Shown in pieces: positions 18,863 through 27,955 of a stretch of 64,000 bases of DNA. The first letter of the stretch is position 1. Every line of letters begins with the position of its first letter. Origin of the DNA: Cyanobium sp. Tous-M-B4 (GTDB lineage Bacteria; Cyanobacteriota; Cyanobacteriia; PCC-6307; Cyanobiaceae); the NCBI RefSeq assembly GCF_024345395.1, contig NZ_JAGQBA010000005.1, forward strand, positions 62,001-126,000, in the 5' to 3' direction. The translations under genes and the position numbers were made by a program. The notes beneath the pieces are model-generated. The model saw only the letters and a program-made list of their open reading frames with translations, had not been told where the DNA came from and made no database searches.

Positions 18863-20125
18863 GTGGGAGAAGGCTGGCAAATTTTCAAAATTCGGGGCAT
18901 CCCCCTACGGATCCACCCCAGTTGGTTTGTGATCTTGGTGCTTGCCACCGCGGCCTTCCAACAGCACTACAGCCTCACCCTCAAGGATCCGATGAGCGGC
19001 GCGGTGCTCTGGGGCCTGGGGTTGGTTACGGCAATGTTGCTGTTCGTTTCAGTGCTCCTGCACGAATTGGGCCACTCCCTGGTGGCCCTGGCCCAGGGGG
19101 TGGAGGTGCGCAGCATCACCTTGTTCCTGCTTGGTGGCGTGGCCAGCGTGGAGCGCGAGTGCAGCACCGCCCGCGGCGCCCTGCTGGTGGCAGCTGCTGG
19201 CCCTGCCGTAAGCCTGGTGCTGGGTGTGGGCCTGCTGGCAGCCACCCATCCAGCCGCCCATCTCTCGCCCCTGCTGGGCGCCATGGTGTCGGAGCTGGGC
19301 ACCCTCAACATGGTGCTGGCCCTGTTCAACCTGCTGCCCGGCCTACCGCTGGATGGGGGCCTGATTGTGAAGGCCCTGGTGTGGCAGGCGAGCGGTAGCC
19401 AGCGGCGCGGCGTGGAGGTCGCCAACAGCTGCGGGCGCTTCCTTTCCCTGCTGGCGATTGGCATGGGCACCGTGCTGCTGCTGCGCGGAGGGGGCCTCAG
19501 CGGCGCCTGGTTGATGCTGCTGGGCTGGTTTGGACTTGGGGCCTCGCGCAATCAGCGCCAATTGCTAGCCCTGCAGCAAACCCTCAACGAATTAAAAGTA
19601 CGGGATGCGGCTGGGCGGCGATTTCGGGTGCTTGAGGCGGCAGGTCGGTTGCGGGAACTAAGCCAGATGCGTGTCTCCCAAGCCAGCGAGGTCCACCAAG
19701 GCGACTGGCTGCTGGTGTGCGATCGCGGCCGCTGGCAGGGCTTCATCGACGACAAGCCGCTGCAACAACTGCCAGTGCAGCGTTGGGATACGGACAGCAT
19801 CGGCGACCACATCCAACCGCTCTCGAGCCTGCCCTCCATCCGGGAGTCGGCACCGCTGTGGCAAGCGGTGCAGCAACTAGAAGCCAGCGGCCGCAACCGA
19901 CTGCTGGTGCTAAGCCCCGCCGGACTCCCCTGCGGCACCATCGAACGCCCCGAGCTCGGCGAGGCGGTGCTTGCCAAGTTGGGGCTGCGCCTGCCCGCGC
20001 CCATGCTCGAGGCAGCTCGTCGCCAAGGTACTTATCCACTTGGCCTGGCCCTAGCCCAGGTGGTGCGCTCCATGGTGGCCTCTGGTGAAGCAAGCGAGGA
20101 GGGGCCAGCCAACGCCAGCCAGTAA
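18863..20125 (+). CDS. Site-2 protease (M50) with CBS-like C-terminal domain
   Basis: 420-residue intramembrane zinc protease. After a short IFKIRGIPLRIHPSW start come transmembrane helices with the zinc motif HELGHS (about residue 70) and, after further helices, the second metal motif NLLPGLPLDGG (about 155). The C-terminal ~170 residues are soluble and look like a divergent CBS/regulatory domain. GTG at 18863 is used because it precedes the conserved start. Homologs cleave membrane-bound regulators or signal-peptide remnants; the substrate here is unknown. The 3' end overlaps the convergent ligase-like gene by 94 bp. Confidence 0.9.
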   Translation: MGEGWQIFKIRGIPLRIHPSWFVILVLATAAFQQHYSLTLKDPMSGAVLWGLGLVTAMLLFVSVLLHELGHSLVALAQGVEVRSITLFLLGGVASVERECSTARGALLVAAAGPAVSLVLGVGLLAATHPAAHLSPLLGAMVSELGTLNMVLALFNLLPGLPLDGGLIVKALVWQASGSQRRGVEVANSCGRFLSLLAIGMGTVLLLRGGGLSGAWLMLLGWFGLGASRNQRQLLALQQTLNELKVRDAAGRRFRVLEAAGRLRELSQMRVSQASEVHQGDWLLVCDRGRWQGFIDDKPLQQLPVQRWDTDSIGDHIQPLSSLPSIRESAPLWQAVQQLEASGRNRLLVLSPAGLPCGTIERPELGEAVLAKLGLRLPAPMLEAARRQGTYPLGLALAQVVRSMVASGEASEEGPANASQ

Positions 20126-20850
20126 CTGGCCTCGGTCGCTGCAATCAGTTCCCATTCCTCGCTGCTGAGGGGGATGGTCCTGTTGCCGGCAGCAGACGCA
20201 GGCAGCTCAGCTTGGGCCGCTTGAATCAAACGCAGCTCTAGCTCAGCACGGTCTACGGGCAGAACTGGCAATTGGGGTGGCGGCCCGCCAAACACAAGTT
20301 TCCATAAATCGGCGGGGGGCTCCAAAAGAATCGAGCCGTGCTGCAGCAGGCAGCCGCGGCGCCAGAGCTGGGCGCTGCCAACCCGCTTGACGCCGCTGGC
20401 GTGCCCTAGATCGGCGGCCGTACTGGTGGCAAAGCAGCTGCTGGGTTGTGGGCTGGCGGCCTGCCGGCCTGGCTGTAACGGCAGGCCCAACGAGGCAAAG
20501 CAATTGACCAGCCAGGCGCATGCGCGGCCGTACGTCTGCAGACGCGACAGGGGGGGGTCCGGCCACACCAGGGCGTAGGTGAGCTCTCCGGCGTGGAGCA
20601 CGGCACGGCCGCCACTGGGTCGCCGCACTAAATCGATCACCCCCGCCGCTGCCAGCGCCTGCCAATGGGGTTCTATGCAGCGCTGGTGAAACCCCAGCGA
20701 CAGGGTCGGGCGCTGCCAGGAGTAGAGCCGAAAGGCCGGTGCCCGTTGGTCCAGCAGCAGGCTGTCTATCGCCATCTGCCTGGCTCCCGGATGGCAGCTG
20801 CTGGGCAGCAGCCGCATGGCTGGTAGGGGAGATGCTGGAGAGTGATCCAT
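20032..20850 (-). CDS. Lipoate-protein ligase / octanoyltransferase family protein
   Basis: 272 residues from ATG 20850 (the open frame reaches 20961). It is a BPL/LplA/LipM-like fold protein that attaches or moves lipoyl or octanoyl groups on dehydrogenase lipoyl domains. Visible motifs: TLSLGFHQRCIEP, the family hallmark RRPSGGRAVLHAGELTYAL, and the lysine loop GVKRVGSAQLWRRGCLLQHGSILL. The lysine corresponds to that which handles the acyl-adenylate or acyl transfer. Whether it uses free lipoate or octanoyl-ACP cannot be told. The tail overlaps the site-2 protease gene, and the head is almost back-to-back with the TauE gene. Confidence 0.85.
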   Translation of the reverse strand: MDHSPASPLPAMRLLPSSCHPGARQMAIDSLLLDQRAPAFRLYSWQRPTLSLGFHQRCIEPHWQALAAAGVIDLVRRPSGGRAVLHAGELTYALVWPDPPLSRLQTYGRACAWLVNCFASLGLPLQPGRQAASPQPSSCFATSTAADLGHASGVKRVGSAQLWRRGCLLQHGSILLEPPADLWKLVFGGPPPQLPVLPVDRAELELRLIQAAQAELPASAAGNRTIPLSSEEWELIAATEASYWLALAGPSSLASPEATMERTTWARARPSG

Positions 20851-20867
20851 TGCGCCAGGTTGCCCGG

Positions 20868-21635
20868 ATGTTGTGGAGCCTGTTGCCCTATCTGCCCCTT
20901 GGCCTGCTGGCGGGTCTGCTGTCAGGCGTACTGGGCATTGGCGGTGGTCTGGTGTTTTCACCCCTATTGCTGCTAGCCGGACTTGATCCGCACAAGGCCC
21001 TGGCCACCAGCACCCTGGCGATCGTGCCCACCACCCTGGGTGGCACCTGGGCCCACCTGCGCAACCGCAGCCTTCCCTGGCGCGGGGGCTTGGCGATTGT
21101 GCTGGGGGCAGGCCTCGGTGCCGGCCTGTTCAGCCAGGTTGGGCTGGTGCTGCATGGCTGGATGTTGCTCGCAATGCAGGCGTTGATGTACGGAGGGCTG
21201 GCCTTGAGCTTTCGCCCCCCGTCTTCGCAGGCTGCCATCGATACCCCCAGCTTGAAGCTGGCGGGTTTGGCAGCCACGGGCATGGTCGCAGGCATGGCCA
21301 CCGGCTTGCTCGGTCTCGGCGGAGGCCTGGTGATGGTTCCCCTGATGGTGCAGCTGATGCAGGTGCCAATTCACCTGGCAATCCGCTTCAGCACCCTGGC
21401 GGTGCTCACCTCGGCCTCAGTCGCCTCAACCACCTTCCTGCTGGATGGGCGAGCACTGCTGCCGATCGGGATGCTCCTAGGAGGCACAGCAGCTGTTGCC
21501 GCACACTGGTCGGCCGCCAGACTGGATCGGGTCAGCGATGGTCAGCTGACCTGGCTGCTGCGGGCCTTAACTCTCATATTTGCGCTCGACAGCGGTCGCA
21601 GGGCCCTGGCGCTACTGCTGAGCCGCCCCGGCTGA
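20868..21635 (+). CDS. Sulfite exporter TauE/SafE family permease
   Basis: 255-residue polytopic membrane protein with the two-fold repeated TauE signature: LAGLLSGVLGIGGGLVFSPLLLLAG in the first half and MATGLLGLGGGLVMVPLMVQ in the second, each followed by an A-(T/I)RxST-like segment (LATSTLAIVP, AIRFSTLAVLT). About eight helices are predicted by eye. Such permeases move small organic or inorganic sulfur anions; the substrate is unknown. I prefer ATG 20868. ATG 20832 would overlap the divergent ligase-like gene. Confidence 0.88.
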   Translation: MLWSLLPYLPLGLLAGLLSGVLGIGGGLVFSPLLLLAGLDPHKALATSTLAIVPTTLGGTWAHLRNRSLPWRGGLAIVLGAGLGAGLFSQVGLVLHGWMLLAMQALMYGGLALSFRPPSSQAAIDTPSLKLAGLAATGMVAGMATGLLGLGGGLVMVPLMVQLMQVPIHLAIRFSTLAVLTSASVASTTFLLDGRALLPIGMLLGGTAAVAAHWSAARLDRVSDGQLTWLLRALTLIFALDSGRRALALLLSRPG

Positions 21636-22097
21636 AAGTGGCGCCCAGAAGCCTCCGTCTAGCTCGTAGCCAAGCACCGCAGCCATTTGGGTTAAGCCCT
21701 GACGGCAACTCAAGCCGTGCAGTCGCGCCCAGGCGTCAAGGCTGAAAAGCCTGTGGGTGATCCAAAGTTCCAGGGACTCGGGGGCAAAACGGATGCCCTC
21801 CGTGCGGCTGAATTGGTGGGGCAGCACCATAGCCACGTGGCGGGTGAGTTGGCCGCCGCCACGCTCGAGCAACAGGGGCAGCCAAGGAGCTTCCGCATCG
21901 GCCCGTAGGGACCAAAGCCGCAACTCGGCAATTTCCGAAAGCTCCCGGGGGTCGTCGTCTGCACGGGGCCAATTGAAGTGAAGCTCCAGGGAACCAGCCT
22001 GCTGGACAAGGGCCTCAGGGCTAAGGCTGAACCAGGGCTGGAGAGCTGCAAGATCCAACTGGCGGATCTGACTCTCGGAAATCTCCACAGGGGCCAT
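21612..22097 (-). CDS. CRR6 family NDH-1 assembly factor
   Basis: 161 residues from ATG 22097. Matches the CHLORORESPIRATORY REDUCTION 6 / DUF1817 family, which matures the NdhI subunit of the photosynthetic NDH-1 complex. Conserved segments are DDPRELSEIAELRLWSLRADAEAPWLPLLL (start and end only quoted loosely here), VLPHQFSRTEGI, and the terminal MAAVLGYELDGGFW. The gene ends 24 bp inside the convergent TauE gene. It fits functionally with the NDH-1 CO2-uptake genes further along in the window, though it is not adjacent to them. Confidence 0.88.
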   Translation of the reverse strand: MAPVEISESQIRQLDLAALQPWFSLSPEALVQQAGSLELHFNWPRADDDPRELSEIAELRLWSLRADAEAPWLPLLLERGGGQLTRHVAMVLPHQFSRTEGIRFAPESLELWITHRLFSLDAWARLHGLSCRQGLTQMAAVLGYELDGGFWAPLSAGAAQQ

Positions 22098-22186
22098 CAA
22101 GAGCTGTGACAGCAGGGCGGGACAACCTGGACCGTAGCCACCTAAGGGCAAAGAATGGGGCGAATCCAGTTGCTTACTGCCCTCCC

Positions 22187-22291
22187 ATGGTTTCCACTCT
22201 CAGCCAGGCCGAAGTGCTGATTGCCTTGGTGGTTGCTGCCCATGCGGGCGTGCTGGCCGTTCGCCTCTGCTTCAGCCTCTACAAAGCCTGA
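22187..22291 (+). CDS. psaM: Photosystem I subunit XII
   Basis: 34-residue single-helix thylakoid protein, STLSQAEVLIALVVAAHAG then VLAVRLCFSLYKA. The pattern x-Q-(V/I)-x-x-ALV-A...AVLAxRL-x-x-x-LYK is that of PsaM, which helps PSI trimer formation. ATG at 22187 begins the protein; longer upstream starts in this frame would add an unrelated N-terminus. It lies about 90 bp from CRR6 (divergent) and precedes a conserved hypothetical and por, a photosynthesis-gene neighbourhood. Confidence 0.88.
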   Translation: MVSTLSQAEVLIALVVAAHAGVLAVRLCFSLYKA

Positions 22292-22393
22292 GAAGCTGGC
22301 CTTTGGTCCTTCCAAGCCTTACCCCTTGGCAAGTCGGGCCTGGCCAGCTAAAAGCGTCTAGGCCCCAGCGGGGTTTGATCCCTCGTTGCTCCC

Positions 22394-22858
22394 ATGCCGC
22401 CTCTCGTCCCATCCAGTTATCAGGCCAGGCAAAATCTGCCCTTGCGGCGACAGGGAAAGCCGCTTTCTGGCGCGCATTCCAAGCCGGACTCGCTCCCCAA
22501 GCCTGCCTCTCAGCTCGATCCCCAGATAGTTTCTGGCGGCGAAGCAGCCGCACTGCAAGCCCTCTCAAGTGAGCGGCAGGAATTGCTCTGCAGCGTGATC
22601 GGCCTGGCTCTCAAGGTTGGCCTTGTTGTGGTCGCTGGTGTCAGCCTGGTGCGCCTTGCCTCTGCCTATCAGGAGCGGATGGAGCGCCAGGGTGAGCTTT
22701 CGGCGGTGCTCGACCTTGAACGGGCCAAACTCTCTAAAGCACGTGAACGCTTTGACCATCTCTTCATGGTGGAAGGGGAGCAGCGGCTGATCCGCGAGCA
22801 AAACCAGTGGATTGCCCCCAATCGCCTGCGGGTGGTTTGGCAGCAGGCCAACCCGTAG
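22394..22858 (+). CDS. Single-pass membrane hypothetical protein
   Basis: 154-residue protein: a basic, Pro/Ser-rich N-terminal ~55 residues, one transmembrane helix (VIGLALKVGLVVVAGVSLV, about 66-85), then a charged coiled-coil-like C-terminal part (YQERMERQGELSAVLDLERAKLSKA...) ending in WIAPNRLRVVW. It lies between psaM and por, 24 nt before por. No domain is recognised. The position suggests a thylakoid or chlorophyll-related role, which is only contextual. Confidence 0.7.
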   Translation: MPPLVPSSYQARQNLPLRRQGKPLSGAHSKPDSLPKPASQLDPQIVSGGEAAALQALSSERQELLCSVIGLALKVGLVVVAGVSLVRLASAYQERMERQGELSAVLDLERAKLSKARERFDHLFMVEGEQRLIREQNQWIAPNRLRVVWQQANP

Positions 22859-24333
<1,475 letters not shown>

Positions 24334-24461
24334 GGACGTCCCTTGAACGTTGGCCGGACGGTACCGGCTCAGCCGCGATGGGCAAGGGGCAGGGGGCTTC
24401 AGGGTTAAGATCCAGCCGCAGCAAAGCCGATAAGAGGGCTAGCTGTTCGAAGGATTTTCCC

Positions 24462-25274
24462 TTGCCATCCCGCCTTCCCTCCCGAGACGAACTGGCGCTG
24501 CGCCGGCGTCGGGAGATGGCGCTTGGCTCAAGCACTAGTAGCGGCACCCAGATCACTGGCACCCGGGTGGGCAGCGACAGCTCGGGCGCCAGTTGTGTGA
24601 TTACCACCGACAGCGAGGGCTCCCGGCTGGCACGCCAATCCAGCCATGTGCAGTCGATTGAGCTGCGCACATACGTATTTCTTGATTCGCTGCAGCCCCA
24701 GCTAGCTGCCTACATGGGCACGGTTAGCCAGGGCTTCCTGCCCATTCCCGGTGACGCCTGCTTGTGGCTGGAGGTATCGCCCGGCATGGCTGTGCACCGG
24801 GTTACCGACATAGCCCTCAAGGCCAGCACCGTGCGGCTTGGCCAGATGATCGTGGAGCGGGCCTTCGGCTCCTTGGCGCTCTACCACCGCGACCAGAGCA
24901 ACGTTCTCCACTCCGGCGACGTGGTGCTCGAGGCCATCGGCAGCCGGGTGGAGCTCCGCAGCCGTTGCGAGGTCAGCTGGACCGAGATCATCCGGGCGAT
25001 CACCCCTGACCACGCCGTGCTGATCAACCGTCAGAACCGGCGCGGGTCGATGATTCAAGCTGGGATGAGCATGTTTATCCTGGAAACTGAGCCCGCCGGT
25101 TACGTGCTGATCGCAGCCAATGAGGCAGAAAAATCCTCCAACATCACTGTGGTGGACGTGAAAGCCGTGGGTGCCTTCGGCCGTTTAACCCTGGCGGGGC
25201 GGGAGGGTGATGTGGAGGAGGCCGCCGCCGCCGCGATGCGGGCGATCAGTCACATCAACAACAAGGCCAGTTGA
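24462..25274 (+). CDS. csoS1D: Carboxysome shell protein CsoS1D (tandem BMC trimer)
   Basis: 270-residue double-BMC-domain shell protein; Prochlorococcus CsoS1D forms stacked trimers with a gated central pore. The tandem BMC region runs from about residue 60 ([24 protein letters not shown]) to the C-terminus ([19 protein letters not shown]). The start matters: the TTG at 24462 has an AAGGA box (24450-24454) seven bases upstream, while ATG 24516 has GGGAG touching it. The TTG start adds residues 6-22 ([17 protein letters not shown]), which resemble the Rubisco-binding N-repeat of CsoS2. Residues 28-51 ([10 protein letters not shown]...ASCVITTDS) resemble a CsoS2 M-repeat. It is separated from sbtA by the opposite-strand rdgB. 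Confidence 0.93.
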   Translation: MPSRLPSRDELALRRRREMALGSSTSSGTQITGTRVGSDSSGASCVITTDSEGSRLARQSSHVQSIELRTYVFLDSLQPQLAAYMGTVSQGFLPIPGDACLWLEVSPGMAVHRVTDIALKASTVRLGQMIVERAFGSLALYHRDQSNVLHSGDVVLEAIGSRVELRSRCEVSWTEIIRAITPDHAVLINRQNRRGSMIQAGMSMFILETEPAGYVLIAANEAEKSSNITVVDVKAVGAFGRLTLAGREGDVEEAAAAAMRAISHINNKAS

Positions 25275-25290
25275 GCCAGGGGCTTGATCT

Positions 25291-25335
25291 GGCAATTGAG
25301 CTACTGGCAGTTGAGCTACAGGCAGTTGAGCATTA
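25291..25335 (+). repeat. 15-bp tandem repeat, about 2.7 copies
   Basis: Three units of GGCARTTGAGCTACW at 25291-25305, 25306-25320 and 25321-25335; the third diverges after GGCAGTTGAGC. The repeat sits between the convergent csoS1D and rdgB stops, and its last unit overlaps a small TGAGCA/TGCTCA hairpin at the rdgB stop. It may have a termination role or be simple slippage. Confidence 0.7.
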
Positions 25336-25914
25336 GTTGCTCAGCTCCAGCAGATGGAGCAACTTCGGGGCAAGAGCCCGTGCTGCCTTGCCGCGGCTGC
25401 CGAGCTTGGCCTTGAGGTGGGGGCCCATCAGGGCGTAGGAGCAGCCTGCCTCGCGCACGTAAAAAAGGCTGTCGTAACCAGGGCCATGACCCTGGGGAGC
25501 GCGCAATATCTGGCCGCGGCAGATCCCCTCAGCCTCGGCCCTGGTGGTGCCGGATGGATCGGCCAGGGCCATGGCGCTGCGGAAGCTGGCTCCGCGATAA
25601 AGGCTGTCACCCAGTTCTTTCAACAGACGGTGAATCCGCTCGTGGTCGGTGGGGGCGTAGCGAGCCGAAAAAATACCCGGAGCTCCATCCAGTGCATCCA
25701 CCTCGATGCCTGAGTCGTCGGCGAGGGCCCAGTGGCCGGTGATGCGGGCAACAGCCTCGGCTTTGAGACGGGCATTAGCGAGGTAGGTCGCTCCGGTTTC
25801 TTCAATATCGAGACCGGGCGGCTGCGGCAGGACATCCAGCTCAACCAGCTCAAGCATCGCGCCGATTTCGGCCACCTTGTGGGGGTTGCCACTGGCGACG
25901 ACCAGGATCGGCAT
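25333..25914 (-). CDS. rdgB: Non-canonical purine NTP pyrophosphatase (RdgB/HAM1)
   Basis: 193-residue ITPase family enzyme that hydrolyses dITP and XTP to keep deaminated purines out of DNA. Motifs: LVVASGNPHKVAEI at the N-terminus, ATYLANARLKAEA, ALADDSGIEVDALDGAPGIFSARYAP, and GHGPGYDSLFY. These are the substrate-binding and metal sites. The gene lies inside the CCM cluster on the opposite strand; it has no known carboxysome role. Confidence 0.95.
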   Translation of the reverse strand: MPILVVASGNPHKVAEIGAMLELVELDVLPQPPGLDIEETGATYLANARLKAEAVARITGHWALADDSGIEVDALDGAPGIFSARYAPTDHERIHRLLKELGDSLYRGASFRSAMALADPSGTTRAEAEGICRGQILRAPQGHGPGYDSLFYVREAGCSYALMGPHLKAKLGSRGKAARALAPKLLHLLELSN

Positions 25915-26067
25915 TCAGCAGGAATCGTGGGAAGTCATTGTCCCCCAATGAGGTGTCGATGTCGGGTCCAGCTTGCAAACACCGGACTCCTGGCTGTCAT
26001 TTCCTGCAGCAGACCTACGGTTGATAGATGCCTTGGCCCCCGCGTGATTGGGTTCCAGGGGTAACGG

Positions 26068-27063
26068 ATGGACCCAAGCCTGATTCTGCAGAACCTGGTC
26101 AGCCCACCGGTGCTGTTTTTTTTCCTTGGCGTGACCGCCGTACTGGTGGGATCGGATCTGGAAATCCCAGCCCCAATCCCAAAGCTGTTCTCCCTCTATT
26201 TGTTGCTTGCCATCGGATTCAAAGGTGGCTTGGAGCTGCAGCACAGCGGCCTCGGTGGCCAGGTGCTGCCCACAATCGCCGCCGCCATGGCGATGTCGCT
26301 ATTGGTGCCGCTCTACAGCTACCTGGTGCTTAAAACCAGGCTGGATGGCTTTAACGCCGCCGCCATTGCCGCCACCTACGGATCGATCAGCGCGGTGACC
26401 TTCATCACCGCCGAGAGCTTTCTGGAAACCCAGAACCTGTCCTTCGATGGCTTCATGGTGGCTGCCCTGGCCCTGATGGAATCGCCGGCCATCATTGTGG
26501 GCCTGCTGCTGGTCAAATTGGCAGCCCCTAGCCAGCAAGGTGCGGGGCCGAAAATGGGCTGGAGCTCGGTGCTGCGGGAGTCATTTTTAAATAGCTCGGT
26601 ATTTCTACTGGTAGGCAGTCTGGCGATTGGCTTATTGGTTGCAGCATTCAGCCCAGCCAGCATCGACAAAATGCTGCCATTCACCGACAAACTTTTCTAT
26701 GGCGCCCTCAGTTTCTTCCTGTTGGACATGGGGATCGTTGCGGCCCAGCGGATCCGAGATTTACGACAAGCGGGAGCCTTTCTGATCGGCTTTTCGGTGC
26801 TGATGCCACTTTTCAATGCCCTAGTAGGCACCCTGATCGCTCGAGGCTTGGGCCTTGGACCTGGTAATGCCCTGTTGTTTGTGGTGCTGTGCGCTAGCGC
26901 CTCCTACATCGCGGTACCAGCAGCCATGCGAATGACAGTGCCTCAGGCTAATCCCAGTTTGTATATATCGACAGCCCTGGGAGTCACCTTTCCCTTCAAC
27001 ATCATTGTTGGCATTCCCCTATACATGGCCATGATTAACGCCCTGCTTCCCGCTGCCGGATAA
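26068..27063 (+). CDS. sbtA: Sodium-dependent bicarbonate transporter SbtA
   Basis: 331-residue inner-membrane Na+/HCO3- symporter. About ten helices are visible, in two inverted halves: NLVSPPVLFFFLGVTAVLVGSDLEIPAP...LFSLYLLLAIGFKGG in the first and FLLDMGIVAAQRI...FVVLCASASYIAVPAAMR in the second. The YGSISAVTF and CASASYIAVPAAMRM segments are the substrate-site helix breaks of the family. sbtB follows 4 nt after the stop, giving the usual transporter/regulator pair feeding bicarbonate to the carboxysome encoded just downstream. Confidence 0.95.
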   Translation: MDPSLILQNLVSPPVLFFFLGVTAVLVGSDLEIPAPIPKLFSLYLLLAIGFKGGLELQHSGLGGQVLPTIAAAMAMSLLVPLYSYLVLKTRLDGFNAAAIAATYGSISAVTFITAESFLETQNLSFDGFMVAALALMESPAIIVGLLLVKLAAPSQQGAGPKMGWSSVLRESFLNSSVFLLVGSLAIGLLVAAFSPASIDKMLPFTDKLFYGALSFFLLDMGIVAAQRIRDLRQAGAFLIGFSVLMPLFNALVGTLIARGLGLGPGNALLFVVLCASASYIAVPAAMRMTVPQANPSLYISTALGVTFPFNIIVGIPLYMAMINALLPAAG

Positions 27064-27067
27064 ATCA

Positions 27068-27349
27068 ATGAAACGCCTCGAACTGATCCTCAGCGAGCGG
27101 GAGTTGGACGCGGTGATCCAGGCAATGGAAACCGTGGGTGTGCCCGGTTATTCCGTCGTCAGGCACGTCACCGGCAAGGGTCCGCATGGCTCGGTGTCCG
27201 AGGGCATGGAGTTCAGCGGTCTAGGCGCCAATGCCCATGTGATCGTGTTCTGCGAAGCGGATTTGCTGAATGCACTACGTGCAGCACTTCGCCCCCTTTT
27301 GACTTACTACGGCGGAGTGGCGTACGTCACAGACGCCGAGGCCCTCTAG
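27068..27349 (+). CDS. sbtB: SbtB, PII-like regulator of SbtA
   Basis: 93-residue PII-fold protein (KRLELILSERELDAVIQAMETVGVPGYSVVRHVTGKGPHG). In homologs trimers bind cAMP, AMP, ADP or ATP and control SbtA transport. The T-loop region HVTGKGPHGSVSEGMEFSGLGANAHV is short. The protein stops right after YVTDAEAL, so the C-terminal Cys-containing R-loop (CGPxGC) found in SbtB of some beta-cyanobacteria is absent. It lies 4 nt after sbtA with an AT-type start and is surely cotranscribed. Confidence 0.93.
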   Translation: MKRLELILSERELDAVIQAMETVGVPGYSVVRHVTGKGPHGSVSEGMEFSGLGANAHVIVFCEADLLNALRAALRPLLTYYGGVAYVTDAEAL

Positions 27350-27365
27350 TTGCTGGGCAAGCAAA

Positions 27366-27377
27366 TTTTGATCAAAA
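27366..27377. promoter_or_regulatory. 12-bp perfect palindrome upstream of csoS1
   Basis: TTTTGATCAAAA reads identically on both strands and stands out in a GC-rich genome. It lies 16 bp after the sbtB stop and 203 bp before csoS1. A dimeric regulator site (for example LysR or AbrB type) is possible. No protein is implicated by the sequence itself. Confidence 0.4.
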
Positions 27378-27400
27378 CGGGAGTAACGGGGCCGAAATCA

Positions 27401-27423
27401 CTTGCCAGCACTACAACGGCAAG
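27401..27423 (+). terminator. Inverted repeat after sbtB, possible weak terminator or operator
   Basis: CTTGCC and GGCAAG arms (27401-27406, 27418-27423) with an 11-nt loop, followed by a GTTTTG stretch 12-17 nt later (27435-27440). It could attenuate sbtAB transcription before the Rubisco operon or be a regulator site. A loose -10-like TTATCT at 27462 with TTGTGA at 27438 lies just downstream, a candidate csoS1 promoter with poor spacing (18 bp). Confidence 0.35.
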
Positions 27424-27579
27424 CATTGCCTAACGTTTTGTGATGCACTGATCAGCCTGCCTTATCTAAAGACGACGCAACAGTGATGGTCGGTTCCGGC
27501 CAAATGGCTTGACGGGGGGTTTGGCTGCCGACCATGGTTGCGAGCGAACATTCAACCCCACCTCCACCAGGAGCAGGTA

Positions 27580-27891
27580 ATGGCAACTGAATCCATGGGC
27601 ATCGCCCTCGGCATGATCGAAACTCGGGGGCTGGTGCCCGCGATCGAGGCGGCTGACGCCATGACCAAGGCCGCCGAAGTGCGCCTTATCGGTCGTGAGT
27701 TCGTCGGTGGCGGCTACGTCACCGTGATGGTCCGCGGTGAAACCGGCGCCGTCAACGCAGCTGTGCGCGCCGGGGCCGATGCCTGCGAGCGCGTGGGCGA
27801 CGGCCTTGTGGCCGCGCACATCATTGCTCGCCCCCACCGCGAAGTGGAGCCTGCCCTGGGCAACGGCAACTACGCCGGTCAGAAGGACTGA
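27580..27891 (+). CDS. csoS1: Major carboxysome shell hexamer protein CsoS1
   Basis: 103-residue single BMC-domain protein that tiles the facets of the alpha-carboxysome shell. GIALGMIETRGLVPAIEAA opens the BMC fold, FVGGGYVTVMVRG is the central strand pair, and RVGDGLVAAHIIARPH forms the C-terminal edge with the pore loop. ATG 27580 has AGGAG with a 6-nt spacer. It is the first gene of the operon csoS1-cbbLS-csoS2-csoSCA-csoS4AB-csoS1E. The BMC domain differs from that of CsoS1E at only a few residues. Confidence 0.97.
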   Translation: MATESMGIALGMIETRGLVPAIEAADAMTKAAEVRLIGREFVGGGYVTVMVRGETGAVNAAVRAGADACERVGDGLVAAHIIARPHREVEPALGNGNYAGQKD

Positions 27892-27955
27892 GTTGACCAA
27901 CGTCTGAGGCGTTAACCAACCCATTTCCCTTACCGACCCAACCGGAGAATCATTC

